Shown here: piece by piece, positions 13,143 to 25,762 of the stretch
How positions within the stretch are numbered: position 1 is the stretch's first letter
Layout: the number at the start of each line of letters is the position of its first letter
Source of the DNA: Gymnogyps californianus
Lineage: Eukaryota > Chordata > Aves > Accipitriformes > Cathartidae
Direction of reading: 5' to 3'
Assembly: GCF_018139145.2 (NCBI RefSeq)
Contig: NC_059471.1
Location: 206,355,494 to 206,419,493 of the forward strand
DNA: 64,000 nucleotides
Program-made: the position numbers and the translations under genes
Notes under the pieces: generated by a model
Told to the model about the DNA's origin: nothing
The model's input: the letters and a program-made list of their open reading frames with translations, nothing else
Databases searched by the model: none

Positions 13143-13166
13143 CAGAGCAATTAATTAATTGCTCTG
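13143..13166. repeat. 24-bp perfect palindrome
   Basis: cagagcaattaa is followed at once by its exact reverse complement ttaattgctctg. The centre holds overlapping TAAT/ATTA homeodomain-type cores (attaattaatt). The next pair outward (13142 A, 13167 C) does not match. It has no loop, so it is better read as a symmetric protein-binding site or cruciform-prone site than as a hairpin RNA. Confidence 0.85.
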
Positions 13167-14586
13167 CAATTTTTTTTGCTGTTCCTTCTAGCAGAATCTC
13201 CAACAGTAGCCAGGATGAGTACAGTAATTAATCTTTTTTATCATCTGAGATCAGCATGATTACTGGGCACTCCTTTTAAGTGGAAACCTAGTCTGACATC
13301 CTGCTCTTAATTATTCACAGTCATGATTAAAGTTTATGATAAAAACAGAAAAAAAGAATACTTGCACAGTACAGACTTGCAAAATTCCACTCAGTAAAGG
13401 GACAAAACCCAAAGACCATCGGCAAGACTTTAGTCACAACATCCTCTGCGTAAAGTCAGCCAATAAGCAGGAAAGAACTAAAAGTTAGATCCGAAAGTAT
13501 TCAAGGCACTACTGAAGAAACAAGACTCATCAGATGTTGCTTCTAGTCATGTGGAAGGTAGCAAACATCTCTCTTAGGTGTTGCAGAAACTGAGAGACTA
13601 AAATAAAAACATTTGGAAATGCAATTCACCAAGATACATTTGACATAACTCTTCATTTTAATGAGTCATTTTTAACGTCAGGTGAGTTTGACAGGCCATC
13701 ACGTAATTGCATGAGTGAACCATAAGTAAACGACTTTTTCAAATCACTCACTGAAAAACATAGTCAAACTCTAATTTACTAGTTGTGTCATTTATTTGGA
13801 TGATTATATCATTTATTTTGACAATTGTAAATTAGTTTTCAATGTGAATGTAAAGAAAGCTATCATGCAGAATGCTTGATGGCGTATTTTCTAAGATGAG
13901 CATAGCTGTGTCATGGCAGCGTTGGCTATCACATTTTTGCTAGTGCTTAAAGGAGTGGAGTTCCATGAAATTTCAAACTACTTCAATTTAAAACCAGTAA
14001 CTTGTGAAAAGCCATTCACTATTCAACAACTGTTAAATACGTCCCACAGTCCTCTCTAAGTTTTCTTCTAGGAATACAAATATCATTTTATGCTGAATAA
14101 GAAGTAAGCAAGCCAGGCTTATGCAAAACAACTGAAATATAAGCAGCTTAAGACAACCCTAAGAGGTGTTGCCTTAGATTTTCTTTTTACTTGTCACAGT
14201 ATATAGCTTATAATTTAAAGCAATAAAAATGAAACAGAAAACTGAGAGCTTGATTCTGCAGGTTATTAATGTGATTTAAATGGAACGACTTGCAAGAATC
14301 AGCATGTGGAAAAGATTTCCAAGCCTGGGTAAGCTCTCTCGGTAAATACTCAACTTTATGATGATACAGAGACTGGTCAATGGCAAAACTGTACATGTGT
14401 TTATTGAATTTAGTTCTTACCAGAAACTGACAGTCAGGTGACTAAGTTTCAATAAATTCACTTTTAAATTATGACTGTCTTAGTAATATGGGTCTGAATC
14501 TGAATGCAGCACTGACTGCCCATCCTGTACTGACAGTTCCCCACTCTTAAACTGCTGTGCTCATTTCTATCATTTAAACATAATTT

Positions 14587-14602
14587 AAAAAAAAAAAAAA
14601 AA
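14587..14602 (+). repeat. poly(A) run, 16 bases
   Basis: Sixteen consecutive A. No recognisable retrotransposon body precedes it, so a poly(A) tail origin cannot be shown. Confidence 0.8.
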
Positions 14603-16804
14603 TCCCATCATGTCCCAACTATTACAGAGTTCTCCACAATTCACAATACCCTAAGGAAACTAAAAAACAAAAAGCAGGGCAAATCCAGACACAAACCACT
14701 ACCTCACCTCCCTAAAAATGTGGTAACAAGAATTAATGAAAACTAAAGTTCAGGCATACCAAGCCAAAATTAGAACTTACTATTCTGACCAAGAAGTAAC
14801 ACAAAATTAGTTTTCGAGACAAGCTCAGATGATTTGTACAATACTAGACAGAGAAGGTAAGATCAGAAAAATAGGCTGATTTTGTTAAAAGCCAAGAATA
14901 CAAAATTATACATTTGGCTTCTCATAACGCCATCTTTTGAATAAGTATTAATAATAATATCAGACACTATACCATACAAGTCCTAGCAAAAAGATTTTGA
15001 ATGTAGGTGAAGCCAAGGGGAAAGAATGGATCTTTATAGCTATTAGGAAACATTTTCAGGAAACTATTCTTAACAGTGCTATTAAGGGGTGTTCTGGTAT
15101 GGTACAGCGATACACTTTCCCACTCATCTAGAATATGCATGGAAGCATTTGTACTTCAGCAGTGCAAAGATGCCCTACTTAGAATTGAAAACCCACCGCG
15201 ACAGGTAATCAGTGTAAAAAGTGAAAGATGTTAGGCTGGTAAAATGTACATTTTGTTCCAAATCAGCTCTTTAACCCCATATTAAAAGACAAGAGAGAAG
15301 GAAGAGCAGAGGAAAACAACAAATGATGCTATAGTTCTGCCGTTAACCCTTCTACAGTGCACTGTAGTTGTTTCAAATCCTCACGTATTTGGAATAAATC
15401 AGGGCACCATGATCCTATACTTTAATTTAGAAGGCATGAATGTGTCAGTAAAGGAACTGGTAACAGATAGGTTGATAGAGCAAAGAAATACATGTAGCAA
15501 GCCCACGTGAAAAATGAGAACGTACGTGAGAGTACAAAAATGCTTCATGTTGACTGTCTGTTGGTTCTGTGAAAGAATAAGTACAAGGACAACTCTACCT
15601 TCTCTTTCTGAAATTATCAGCCATTGTCCTTTGCTCTCCAATGGCCACTTGGCCTGTAGTTCATGGTCCTTGGTTTAATTCAAACAGCTGGCTTCGCAGA
15701 ATCAATAGAATAAATCAGAGTGCACATTCATCCATCTATGAAGACAGTTCACTCTGTTCTCTCTGCTTGGAACAATGTTTAGATGACTGTATAAGGAAAC
15801 TAAGTGAATTGTTTATGATGGCACTGGGAGCACGCAGCCAATGCTCGTTTGTAATGGGGTTGGATCTAATAAGCTGAGGTTGTGACAGATGCATCTCCCC
15901 AGCATACTTAAGAGAGTCACTGTTGCTCTTTCTAGTTGCTTGGGCAGTTGCTATAAGTACATCACTCATTGGGAAGGTGTCTTTTACATTTTCTAGTGAA
16001 ATAACAGAAAAAAGAAAGTTGCAAATGAAGTACTGCATTTAAGCTGCATTTATGTTAAATTCTTTAAAATTTAATCACCGTTTTGAAAAATTCTTCTATG
16101 TATTCACATAGATAATGTGAATTTCCTCATTTTAAAAGTTGTCACTTTTCCAGAGTATTTTATCTTAATTATTTGTTGAGCTCAGGTTAAACTCACAGAT
16201 GATTTCTATTTCCACAAACATAAATTTAGGAAAAAATTCCCATTTTCCAAACAAGATGAAAAAAATCATGCATTTTCAAATGGCATTTCCTCATCTCTCA
16301 AAACTGTGTTAGTAGTCATTGTTGGAAGTTTATCCATTATGCTTTATGAAAAACTAAGATGCCAGATTGGTTTACATGTGTCATCCTTAAATTTGCCTTT
16401 CTTTTGACTGATAACTGATTTCTAAGCTTCACTCCTTATTATCAGAACCTAAGGCAACATTTTCTGTTTTCAAACAGAGGTATCAAACACTTGATATGAA
16501 CCGTCAAAGCCTAGATCTGCTAATACAGACTTCAGTGAAAACTCGGAATGAGTATTCAGGCCTGAATTTGTGCTATACATCCTTTTATCCATCTGTTAGA
16601 AAAATTGAGAGGCCAGGAGTTTCTTTGAGAGTTTATCAGGCATTCGTACACTTCAGTGAGTCAACTACTATAGCTGCATTTCGGCAGATTTGGTCACACT
16701 TTGACATAACTGTTTCCTGAAATAAAACAACATGAATCTATTATTTTACTGAATTTTATGTGAAATTAATTATTTATTTTTCTACTTAGGGCAATTTATG
16801 TTTT

Positions 16805-16840
16805 GAGCATGGAGAAGCAGTTGAGCATGGAGAAGCAGTT
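16805..16840 (+). repeat. tandem duplication, 18 bp x 2
   Basis: gagcatggagaagcagtt at 16805-16822 is repeated exactly at 16823-16840. The lack of any mismatch suggests a recent slippage event, perhaps polymorphic. The period is a multiple of three, but no coding frame is seen around it. Confidence 0.9.
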
Positions 16841-17445
16841 CAGCGTCAGGGCGTTTCCTCCTGCCTGCCAGCACGTGGCCTGGGAAGAAGCTGCACAGAC
16901 CACCTAGCCACAAAAGCCACTCTACAGTGGGCCTTCAGACACCCAAAAAATTGTCCTCAGTCTTCCTCAGACTTTCTCTACAGTAAACTACTGCTCTGTC
17001 TTTCCCTTCCTCTGTTCCCTCAGTGGCTTTATCTGCTTCTTCTCTCCTGGATTGCCCTGCTCCCCCAACACAACATTGGGAAGGGGCAATTGCCGAGCAC
17101 TGCCATCTCCAGCCACAGCAAACCCTGTCCCTGCCAAAGGCACATTCAATATTTCCACTCGCTTTTGAGCCTGAGAATCGAGCCAAGCAGTTCTGTCTGT
17201 GCCATCAAAAGATTTCACCAAAGTGAAGAAGTGGAAAAAGAAGGTGAGGATTTGGACAAGTGGGTTCTGGGAGGAAAAAGGGGAAGACAAAGTAGAGAGG
17301 CAGGGAAGGATTGTTAAATTAGTGTTTTAGCTTTCTAAGAGTACTGTTTTCATGCAATAATCAGGCAAATGGGAGGATATTTTATCTATGTAGCCAAACA
17401 CGATCATACAAGGCTATAAATATGTCTGGGCTAAGAAATTCTCCT

Positions 17446-17486
17446 GATTAGTCAATGTAATAAAAAGACGACTAATCTATGCAAAT
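17446..17486. promoter_or_regulatory. inverted 8-bp arms plus POU octamer (candidate enhancer core)
   Basis: gattagtc (17446-17453) and gactaatc (17470-17477) are exact reverse complements separated by 16 bases. A consensus octamer ATGCAAAT (17479-17486), the POU-factor site, follows directly. A TATA-like ctataaatat lies just upstream (about 17414). Octamers occur elsewhere in the window by chance, so only the combination is notable. Regulatory function is an inference. Confidence 0.3.
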
Positions 17487-18397
17487 TAAAACACGCAGCG
17501 GAGCCTTTGTAATATCCAAAGCTGCTTAGTCAGGCTTCAGAAAGCCAACACACGTTTTACGGTTGACACACAAAGCAGCACAGTTGGGAATTGGCTGCTG
17601 GGAGCTAAATGCTACCTGTAGGATTTGGTACCTTTGCCGCATGTCACCTAGTGCAAAGTCTTAACAGCATATTCTGGTAATACACTGGGCCGCTGCCAGC
17701 AGTCCTAGCAAAGACAAGAGTCTTTGTTAGGAAAACTGGGTATTCGTTCTCTTCTGGTTTTAGAAGACATAGCTGCAACCAGGGTAGAATTTTGGCCCTT
17801 AAAAACTGAAGATGTAATTAGTACAGTTGAACTTACTAATTTTAAAGGCATCGTTGAATAAGATAGATATAACCCAATTTGAAGAATGACTAAATACTGG
17901 AAAATCTACAATAACATAAAGCAAATGCTATTAAATACTCCACTGTGGATACTAAACTACTACCCTGGTTAAGGAGCTCAAATACTCTTACATCTATTCA
18001 GGCACATAGGATTAGTTAACAGGTTTTATTTTAAAAGCTTTGCTGAAGTTTTCTTAGGTTATTAACTTGTGTAATCAATCTTGTCATGATATTCTGGTTT
18101 CTCATATTCCTAGGATTATTGCTAATGGTAAAAAAATAACCGGCAGAGTTTGGCGAATTAGGAATGCCCAGATTCTAACAGAAGAAAGCAACAATGTTAA
18201 ACAGAACCACCTGGATTTGACAGAAAAATATTATCAGAATAGTCTGAGCAACAAGGGATGCTGACCTGCTAGACCCTAAGGCTTTGTGACACAGGAGTAT
18301 GGGATGCCTTCACCAAAAGGACACCCTGGTAATTTTCGTTTACTTAAACTTACTAAACATTATTTTTCAGATTAAATTGACTTTGAGTAGCTTAGGG

Positions 18398-18434
18398 AAA
18401 AACAAAACAAACAAAAAACCCCAACCCACAAAAC
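18398..18434 (+). repeat. A/C-only low-complexity tract
   Basis: The strand is almost purely A and C (A runs with single C, then accccaacccacaaaac). No gene. Confidence 0.7.
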
Positions 18435-20329
18435 ATGTAAGCTTACAGAAAAAAATAGACCTTGAGTGGAGATGTAATATGTTCTACATTGTTTTCCCAT
18501 GACAATACTACTTTCAATTATACGTAAACTACAGCTGCTCTACTTGATGACAGAGCCTTCTTAAATTGTCAGCTAAGTCAATCCACTACACTTTGCATAT
18601 TCCAAGTTAGCACAGTGTTTGGCTTCCTTTGGGATAGAACGATAGGGATCTTTACTGATTTATAAATATTTTTTTTTATTTGGCCAAATATAAATGAAGT
18701 TATTCAAAACTTTACAGATAAGCACGGACTACACAATAACAGTCACTAAAGCAGATTACATATTAATGGCTATCTTTGGAGGCAACAGGACTTCATCTGA
18801 CCCTTTAAAGTGAGCACTTAAATGTTCAATGACTAATCAGTAAGTTAACTGTTAAACTGAAAATTGCTTTAAATGGTTATTTTACTTCAGTAGAAATAAT
18901 TTTCCTGCTGGTCCTTTAGAAAAGTAAACTACATAAATAATATCTGGGCTAGAAGTATTCAGTTACTCTTTGTGAATGGGAAACAGGTATATGAAAATTT
19001 CTGATTCCAGTGAAATGGATCATTTCTTTTTTGAAACCATTCCTCCCGGTACACAATACCCATTTGGTGAGCAAGCTGTAACCAGCAGAGCTCCTTGTAA
19101 TATTTCTTTGAAAAGCGCATTTATGGCTATTTTATTCGTAGCGAAAACAAACCCTGCAGGGTGTGAGCACTAATTTAAAACCAGGGAGATGCATCTTGAA
19201 TGACAAAATGTTTAGGAGTTGCATGGCCACAGGTGTGTTTAACGAGCTGTACCCAGAGTCTGAAAGGGGAAAAAAAAGTTAGAGCAAACATCATGACATA
19301 AAATGTTGTTAAGTGAATGCAGTAGTCTTATCTTTCAAGTGGTTTTACATAATCAAATTTCAGCTGTTTACTACACCCATAATAATTTCCTCTAAAAATA
19401 CCAGGGACTGGGCAACAAATTTACAGACACTAACCTATAAACTATCAGTTAATCTGAAGTAACTTGTTAGAAACACTTGCTATTCCTTGTAACGTAACTA
19501 TCGCTATCATACATTAGCAGACAAAGCCACGGCATCTGCAGCATCTGAGCTCCTAAAACAAAACCTTGCAAAGATATATTGTAAACACTGGTATCACTGT
19601 TGGCTCAGTGAAAGGTGGAGGAAAAACCACGGCTGACCGATCCGCTCTTATCCTGGCTGCCATTTCCCCATTTGTCTCTACCTCTGCTGGTAAGTTTGCG
19701 GCATCTGCCTCTTCTGTGCTTTCTGATGTTAATACCTCTCCTGCTGATTGCCTTTGCAGTATCTCCTCTTGCCTTTGCTGTGCCTCATTTAGGCAGATAA
19801 TTTCTCTCTGGTGGGCAGGTGGAATAGCCTGTCAGTGATAGGAGAAGGTAAAGCTGGTATCTCTAGAGCTGTCAAGGTTTAGCCACAGGCTTGAGTCAAA
19901 TTTGATTTAGGAAGTCTGTTCAAGACAGAGAGATCTCAATTTTATTTTCTCTTGCATATTTACAGCTGGACCAGCAAAAAAGAAAAGAAAAAAATATCAG
20001 GAAGGGGGCAAGTTCTGTCTGGATGAGGGAATGAACAGTGCAGTAACAATGGTGGTGGAGAATATAAATTATTCCATGGAGTAAAGATAAAGGCCAACTC
20101 AATATGTTGTAGAAGAACTTCAAGACACTGAGCAGTAAGAAAGGCAAAATCAAATATAAATGAAAGTGAGGTGATACATGTCAGGAAAAAAAAAAACCTA
20201 TGCTGTGGTTGGCTCTGAAATAGTTATCACCACCAAGGAATGAGATCTCAAGGTTAGGATTTCAGAGAAAGAAACCCAGCAAACACATCAACTGTTAAGA
20301 AGTACTGGGGGAATGAATGCAAAGCCCAT

Positions 20330-20862
20330 TAGGTACAGTAACTCAAACTGAAATAGAGCAAAATAGGAAATATTACAGAAGAGGACACAGACTGTATACA
20401 CTGGGACTCTTGAACCTGGAAAAGATAAAACTGGAGTGGGACAGGAAAGAAATCTAAGAACTCTGGAATGATGAATGAATAGGTAATGCTTGTTCACTGC
20501 CTTCCTATACAAGGATTAAGGGGCATGAAAAGATGGCATCACATGGCAGGTTTGAACAGAAGATATTTCCCCACACGTCTTGCTGTTAAGCTATGTTATT
20601 CCTTCCCAAAGGACTTGCAATGCTTACCTCAGTTCACAAAATGACTGGACAAGTTTATGGAAGAAAGATCCATTGACAGCTATTGAATATCAAGTAATCT
20701 CCTATACTTCATGAAATCTGTTAGTTGTGATGTGCTGGAAGCTGTCAGTGTATTCTGGAGAAGTATCACAACCTGACTATCCTATCCTCAGAGGCCGCCT
20801 TAAACACCTGTGGCAGCCACCACCGAGGACAGGGATGGATCTTAGGTCTGGGCTTAGTACAG
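20330..20862 (+). mobile_element. ancient CR1/L3-like LINE remnant
   Basis: Diverged 3' part of an old amniote CR1/L3-type element on the plus strand. Colinear blocks are tgggactcttgaacctgg (about 20401, the end of the reverse-transcriptase ORF), a middle part carrying gaacagaagatatttccc (about 20554), actggacaagtttatgg followed by agatccattgacagctatt (20643-20685, the conserved family segment near the ORF end), and a 3' UTR ending ggatcttaggtctgggct then tagtacagc (about 20835-20862). The frame is broken many times. It is older than the CR1 copies at 1033, 10190 and 41688. The left limit is approximate. Confidence 0.72.
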
Positions 20863-21479
20863 CCAAAATCAGGTTACTCAGGTAAGTATGACCTACTTGT
20901 GTTCCTTGTTTAACAGATGTGGTAATTTAGTCTCTTTTTAGACCACAGCAAGACTGGAGCTGAACTCACGCTGAAAAGAACAAGGAGCATTTCTGCAACT
21001 GGAATACTGAAGAACTGGAACTAGAATTAGGGGAGACTTGCATGGTCATACAAACCAAATCCAAAATCACCACGGGAAGCTATGCAACACTGTCCGGTAC
21101 AGGACTCTTGACAGCATACAAAAATCCTACTGAACAAAATTAATTGTAAGCCTGCAGTAACTAAGGTTTAGTTACTGCACTGTTCTCTCAGTAGAATATT
21201 TGACAGCTGTCCACAAATGAGGCTTGCTGTCCAACAGTCCCCATTTATTTATGGTGAATTGGTTCAACGACCTGCCAACTTATTTTCCATGGACGACGAT
21301 TGCAGCATCTTACTTGGATATACATGCTGGGCAAGCCTGTAATTAAATGATAGCAGTTCAGCACAGCAAACTGCATCTAGCTTGGGGCGTGGAGGGGATC
21401 TCAGACCTTTAACTGTATGGGCTGCAGTTCACAAAAAAAAATTTTAAAATATTCATTTACCTAATTAAGCTCTTGATCT

Positions 21480-21910
21480 GTCCTTGCCTTCTGCCTCGTT
21501 CCTGCCTCTTTGGGCCCTCCCTGCCCATATGCTCTAGCCTGGAAGCGGAGGGCTGAGAAGCTGCCAGATCATGGGGGATCAGGGCTCTGGGACCCACACG
21601 TCCTCTCTCCCCCCGCGGTTTGCCAGGGCCCGGTGCATAGCCAGCCCCGGGACTTGCCGACACCGCTGCCTGAGCATATTCCACGTGCGAATGTTTAAAG
21701 CATCCACTGGCTGGCTGCAACACAACCGTTGCTCATGTCCAAGCTAGCAGAAGCACTGGAGCAGCACAGGGCTTGCTACGAAAGCCCGCCAGCTTGTCCG
21801 TCTGGCTGCAAGCACTGGAGGCCTATGTGAACAAATCTGGGGGCTGCGTCCTCTATTTTGGCAGTGCTGCCATAAAGGAGTGTTCAAGCACGTATTTTGG
21901 GGGCGGGGTG
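21480..21910. other. GC- and CpG-rich patch
   Basis: About 430 bases with more than a dozen CpGs (for example ccccgcggtttgcc near 21612, ttgccgacaccgctg near 21655, ccacgtgcgaatg near 21681) in a background where CpG is scarce. Open frames run on both strands, as expected of GC-rich DNA, and none matches a family I know. It ends close to a poly(A)/A-C tract. Possible readings are a small CpG island (enhancer or cryptic promoter), an old GC-rich repeat, or part of an exon I cannot recognise. Confidence 0.45.
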
Positions 21911-21942
21911 GGGAAATGCTTCCATTGTGCCAGAGACTGGGA

Positions 21943-22016
21943 AAAAAAAAAAAAAAAACCAAAACAAACCAACAACCCAAAAAACCCCCAAAACCTCACA
22001 AACCAAAAAAACCCCA
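21943..22016 (+). repeat. poly(A) followed by A/C-only tract
   Basis: A run of about 16 A passes into a stretch of A and C with almost no G or T up to about 22016. Low complexity, non-coding. Confidence 0.8.
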
Positions 22017-22159
22017 GATCAGATCACACCTTGATTAGCTGTGCTTAATTCTGACCTTCGCATTAAATATCACAAGTTAGAGACAATGCAGACAAAGATA
22101 CAACAGTAATTGTTTCTATTGCAGTAACACACCATGGCATCCACATAAAATCAAGCCTC

Positions 22160-22550
22160 TCAATTTTGCATAGTGTGGAGGAAAGAAGGAAAAACTGCAG
22201 AGAGGCCAGAAAAGAACCACAGGAGAGCCACAAGATGACCTGGGAAGTGAAAGAAATAGCTAAAAAGGCTTTTAAATACATATGCAATTCAGCTAAACAG
22301 CAGCTCATGAAGGGACTTGGAAACAGTTTTGTAAGGGACAAAAACTAATACTGATAGAGTTGCTTTACATTAGCCCATAGATGTGCAATTAACTGAGTAA
22401 AAGACACAGACTGAAACTGAGCTCAGAAGTTATCTTCACAGCTTTCTTAAATTGTGAAATAATTGCTCGAGGGAAGTTGTGGGAACTCTACCAGTTCTGG
22501 GATATTTAAAAAACTACAGGGGACGTAACCCTAGAAACAGCATTTTAAGA
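22160..22550 (+). mobile_element. ancient CR1 LINE remnant, fragmentary
   Basis: The clearest part is 22456-22545: gtgaaataattgctcgagg, then gaagttgtgggaactc and gggatatttaaaaaac. This follows the CR1 segment around 'ggaggttgtggaatctcc...ggagatatttaaaa' on the plus strand. A weaker block at 22198-22240 (agaggccagaaaag, agagccacaagatgacc) answers to the upstream 'cagagaagagccac' segment of the same ORF. The intervening 200 bases are hard to align. The reading frame is lost. Confidence 0.5.
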
Positions 22551-25440
22551 GGAATTTTTACCAGGAAGTACTTAACAGAGCATTTCCATTAATTGCTTTT
22601 AGCCTTTTATTTATTAAAACTAAAAATGGCTGGGGTTGTCCAGGAAGTTACTCTTGTGGTGCCTTCCCTGAAAGCAACAATTTTTACAAGGTTAAGTGAT
22701 ATTAGTGTCACTAGATTAACAATATGTATGTAAGTTTTCTCAAATAATGTTCAACATTTCTTAAGCATCAACCAAAGACACTGGTTTACCCCAACTCTAG
22801 ATTTTATTTTTATTGCTTTAATTCCCCATTTAGCCTCTTAAAGCTCAATTTCGTCTTATTTCAAATCTTATATTGTTTTTTTCCTTCATCTTTCTGTTGC
22901 TTTTATTCCACTTTTTCTATTGTTCCCTTAATCTCTGACTATTACTTTCTCTTTTCTTGTTCTCTCCTGCACATACTGCTCCATTTTGTATTTTTTCATC
23001 ATTGTTGTCACACATGCCCCACCAGAATCGAGCTTTTAGATTCTCTGCCATTTTCTGCCCTTTCTTTTTTTCAGTTATTCTCCAGTCTTCATGGCTCGCT
23101 TTAGCATTTTTCTTTAAATGCAATATTTGTATTTGGTTATGCAATGCAAAGCAATATCATAGCTCAAACAATTTTACACAAACACACTTTTCCTCATGGC
23201 TGTCCTTTCTTGTAGCTTCTGTTCAGATAGTATACACATTTTGTTCAATTTTGTTTAAATGCCACAAGGACAGGACTAGGAATAGCTTTGTCATTTTAAG
23301 ACTCCAGAAAGCAAATTGAAGGGGAATAAAATGTTTCAGTAGGAAATAAGATGGCTTTTTAACTGTCACCTGTCAGAAAATAAAAATGAACAAAAATAGA
23401 GTCTAAAAATAGGCTTAGAGGTCAGCTACCAAGGATATTTTTTTAAGAAATGGTTATCTCTTTACTTCTAGCAGATAACTTATGAACAGAAGACATTTCT
23501 CCTCACCCATTCCATCTTTCCACCACACATATTTTTTATTTTTATCTAGACTTGAGATGTATTGATAGAAAAACCCATGCTTCTTCAAAAAGCAGTTTCT
23601 TTCTCTAAACATTTTGGTCATTAATCCTTTATAAATAGAGAATTCAGAGGTATCACACATTTTTCTCCCCTACTCAGCTGTTCAACTTTGTCTCTTAACC
23701 CACGAGATCTTTTGTTGTCTCACAGTCATTGCAGGTACCTGAGAATTTAATACAGATGACAAGCAAAAAACGTAGTCCACTTTTTTTGACACCTCCGCCC
23801 CCCAAATGGGATCAACACACTTCTGGCTCCTTTTGAGCACCAAAATGCTTGCAACAGCAGGAGGTTAGAACATCAACAGAATACAAAATAATTTGATCTC
23901 TCCCTGGCACATGGAACAACTCTTCCTGTTTAAATGGCTTTAGTTGTATCTGCACAGAGAGATGCAGAGAGAAGCTTGGATGGCCCTGGCTGGATGCAAG
24001 AGGCAGCCAAGAGTTGGACTGAGTGTGCCACAGCGCTGTCCTTCAGCTGCTGCACCCTTCGCTCATGTTGCATTTGCACACTTGAGCACTACTTTAGCCT
24101 TTTCATTTCATTTCCCTGCTCAGCATAAAGACGATGAGAGGAGAGGCCGCTGGTTCCTCTTTCTTTCAAATGCTCAACGAGGATTACTCAACAGCCCATC
24201 TCTGATCAGCCAGAATAGCACAAACAATGTAACTTTTAAAACCATAGCACAGTACAAATGCTTGACATTTTAAATGCATACGGGGATAGCTAAAATAATA
24301 GTATCCTAAAAGGAGAAGAGAGATAATAAAAGGAGGAAAGAACAAAGACTAGTTAGTTCCTCTTCAAAAGAAGACAGAGGAAAACAAGAATCCCATATTA
24401 ACACTGATTTTCACACACTGATTTTCAGTCTCATTTCTATGCCATTCTCTGATTAGTAACAGAGACAGGCATAATATTTCAAACACACCCAGGTACATCT
24501 AAAGCTGCTGTGCTTTAGAGAGCTCTTCATTTAAATAAGAAACTAGCCTCAGGCAAGTGCCTCACAAAAAATACTTTCTAATAGATGCTCAGCCCTATAT
24601 CTTAGCTTGTAAAATTAAGTAGCTGTCGAAACAGATTAACCAACTGTCATGCAGAAAAGAAATACATACGCAGGGACACTGTGAAGACAAATTACTAAAC
24701 AAATTTGATGCCTAGGTAACTCTCCATTTTTAATTCAATTATTTATTCAGTTCAGTGCCTTTATTTGAATGGCAAATACCAGGTTCTACTTTCTTACCAC
24801 TAGTTGCAAATCAGGAATGAAAAACATTTTTTGTAAAACCCATCTTCGTCTCCAGCAAAGCCAAACATAGAAGATACAGAAGGGGTATGTTGCAAAGAAA
24901 AACACCATAAGCATTTATAGTGTCTGGAATAAAAATAGACAACTACTATTACAGATTACTTAAAAGCGTCTTTGTACAAGATCCAAGCACTTACAACAGA
25001 CCTGAATTTTTATTGTTGCCCTTGTCCGTTGTATCTAACAAGCAGCAGCAATTACAGCATGGCAGAGATAGCAAAACATTTTCCTGCTATAACCCCAGGA
25101 GGTAAATGGTCCTGAGCTGTGACACAAGTGTTGGTATGCCCACGTATATGAGAAGGGAATTTTTCATTCGCTACTTTCTGTATGCTACAGTATTGTGTGA
25201 TAATCACATCTTGCACCATTCTTCATGGTTTTGCAGGCCACAGCTGAATTAGATCTGTTTGTTTGTTTGTTTTAATTGGAACAGTGGGAGAAAAGATGTA
25301 GCTCATGTTCAGTGAAGCTAGGGACTTAGTATGTAACATTTTTGCAGACATAATTACATCAAAGCTGGGTAAAATTAAGAACTAAAGCCTTTAAATAGAG
25401 CTTCTAAGGCTCTAAAAGTCCTGTTTGATGGCTTGCTCAG
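22551..25440. other. unique interval, no gene recognised
   Basis: About 2.9 kb, AT-rich. Open frames at 22957-23319 (plus, 120 codons) and 23944-24273 (plus, 109 codons) have no recognisable domain and unremarkable composition. A short 14-base-period duplication (acactgatttt at 24401 and 24415) is present. The last five bases (25436-25440, ctcag) form the left target duplication of the next LTR. Confidence 0.5.
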
Positions 25441-25565
25441 TGTCGTGGTTTAACCCCAGCCAGCAACTAAGCACCATGCAGGCGCTTCCCCCTCCCCCCT
25501 CCCAGTGGGGTGGGGAGGAGGATCGGGGAAAAAACAGTAAAACTTGTGGGTTGAGATAAGAGCAG

Positions 25566-25571
25566 TTTAAT
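25566..25571 (-). terminator. LTR polyadenylation signal ATTAAA
   Basis: The minus strand reads ATTAAA here, before the block shared with the other LTRs (actg...ctcaaccca). It is in the expected place downstream of the TATA box for a retroviral R region. Whether it is used today is unknown. Confidence 0.55.
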
Positions 25572-25762
25572 AACTAAAATAAAATAAAATACACTAAGAA
25601 TAATAAAAATATAATAATAATAATAGTAATGAAAAGGAATATAACAAAAAAAAAAGAGAGAAATTAGATCCAAGAAAAGACAAGTGATGCACAATGCAAT
25701 TGCTCACCACCTGCTGACCGATGCCCCAGCAGCGATCTGCTCCTCCCGGCCAACTCCCCCCT

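Larger units (their letters stand above)
11976..20329. other. long unique interval with several small motifs, no gene
   Basis: About 8.3 kb with no recognised gene or transposon. Items inside are listed separately: a GC-rich patch near 12180-12520, a 24-bp palindrome at 13143-13166, a poly(A) run at 14587-14602, an 18-bp tandem duplication at 16805-16840, inverted arms with an octamer at 17446-17486, and an A/C tract at 18398-18434. Open frames (for example 19566-19838 on plus and 15736-16038 on minus) are under 110 codons and show no domain. Confidence 0.55.
20863..22159. other. unique interval containing a CpG-rich patch
   Basis: No gene recognised. It contains the GC/CpG-rich patch at 21480-21910 and the A/C tract at 21943-22016, listed separately. 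Confidence 0.5.
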
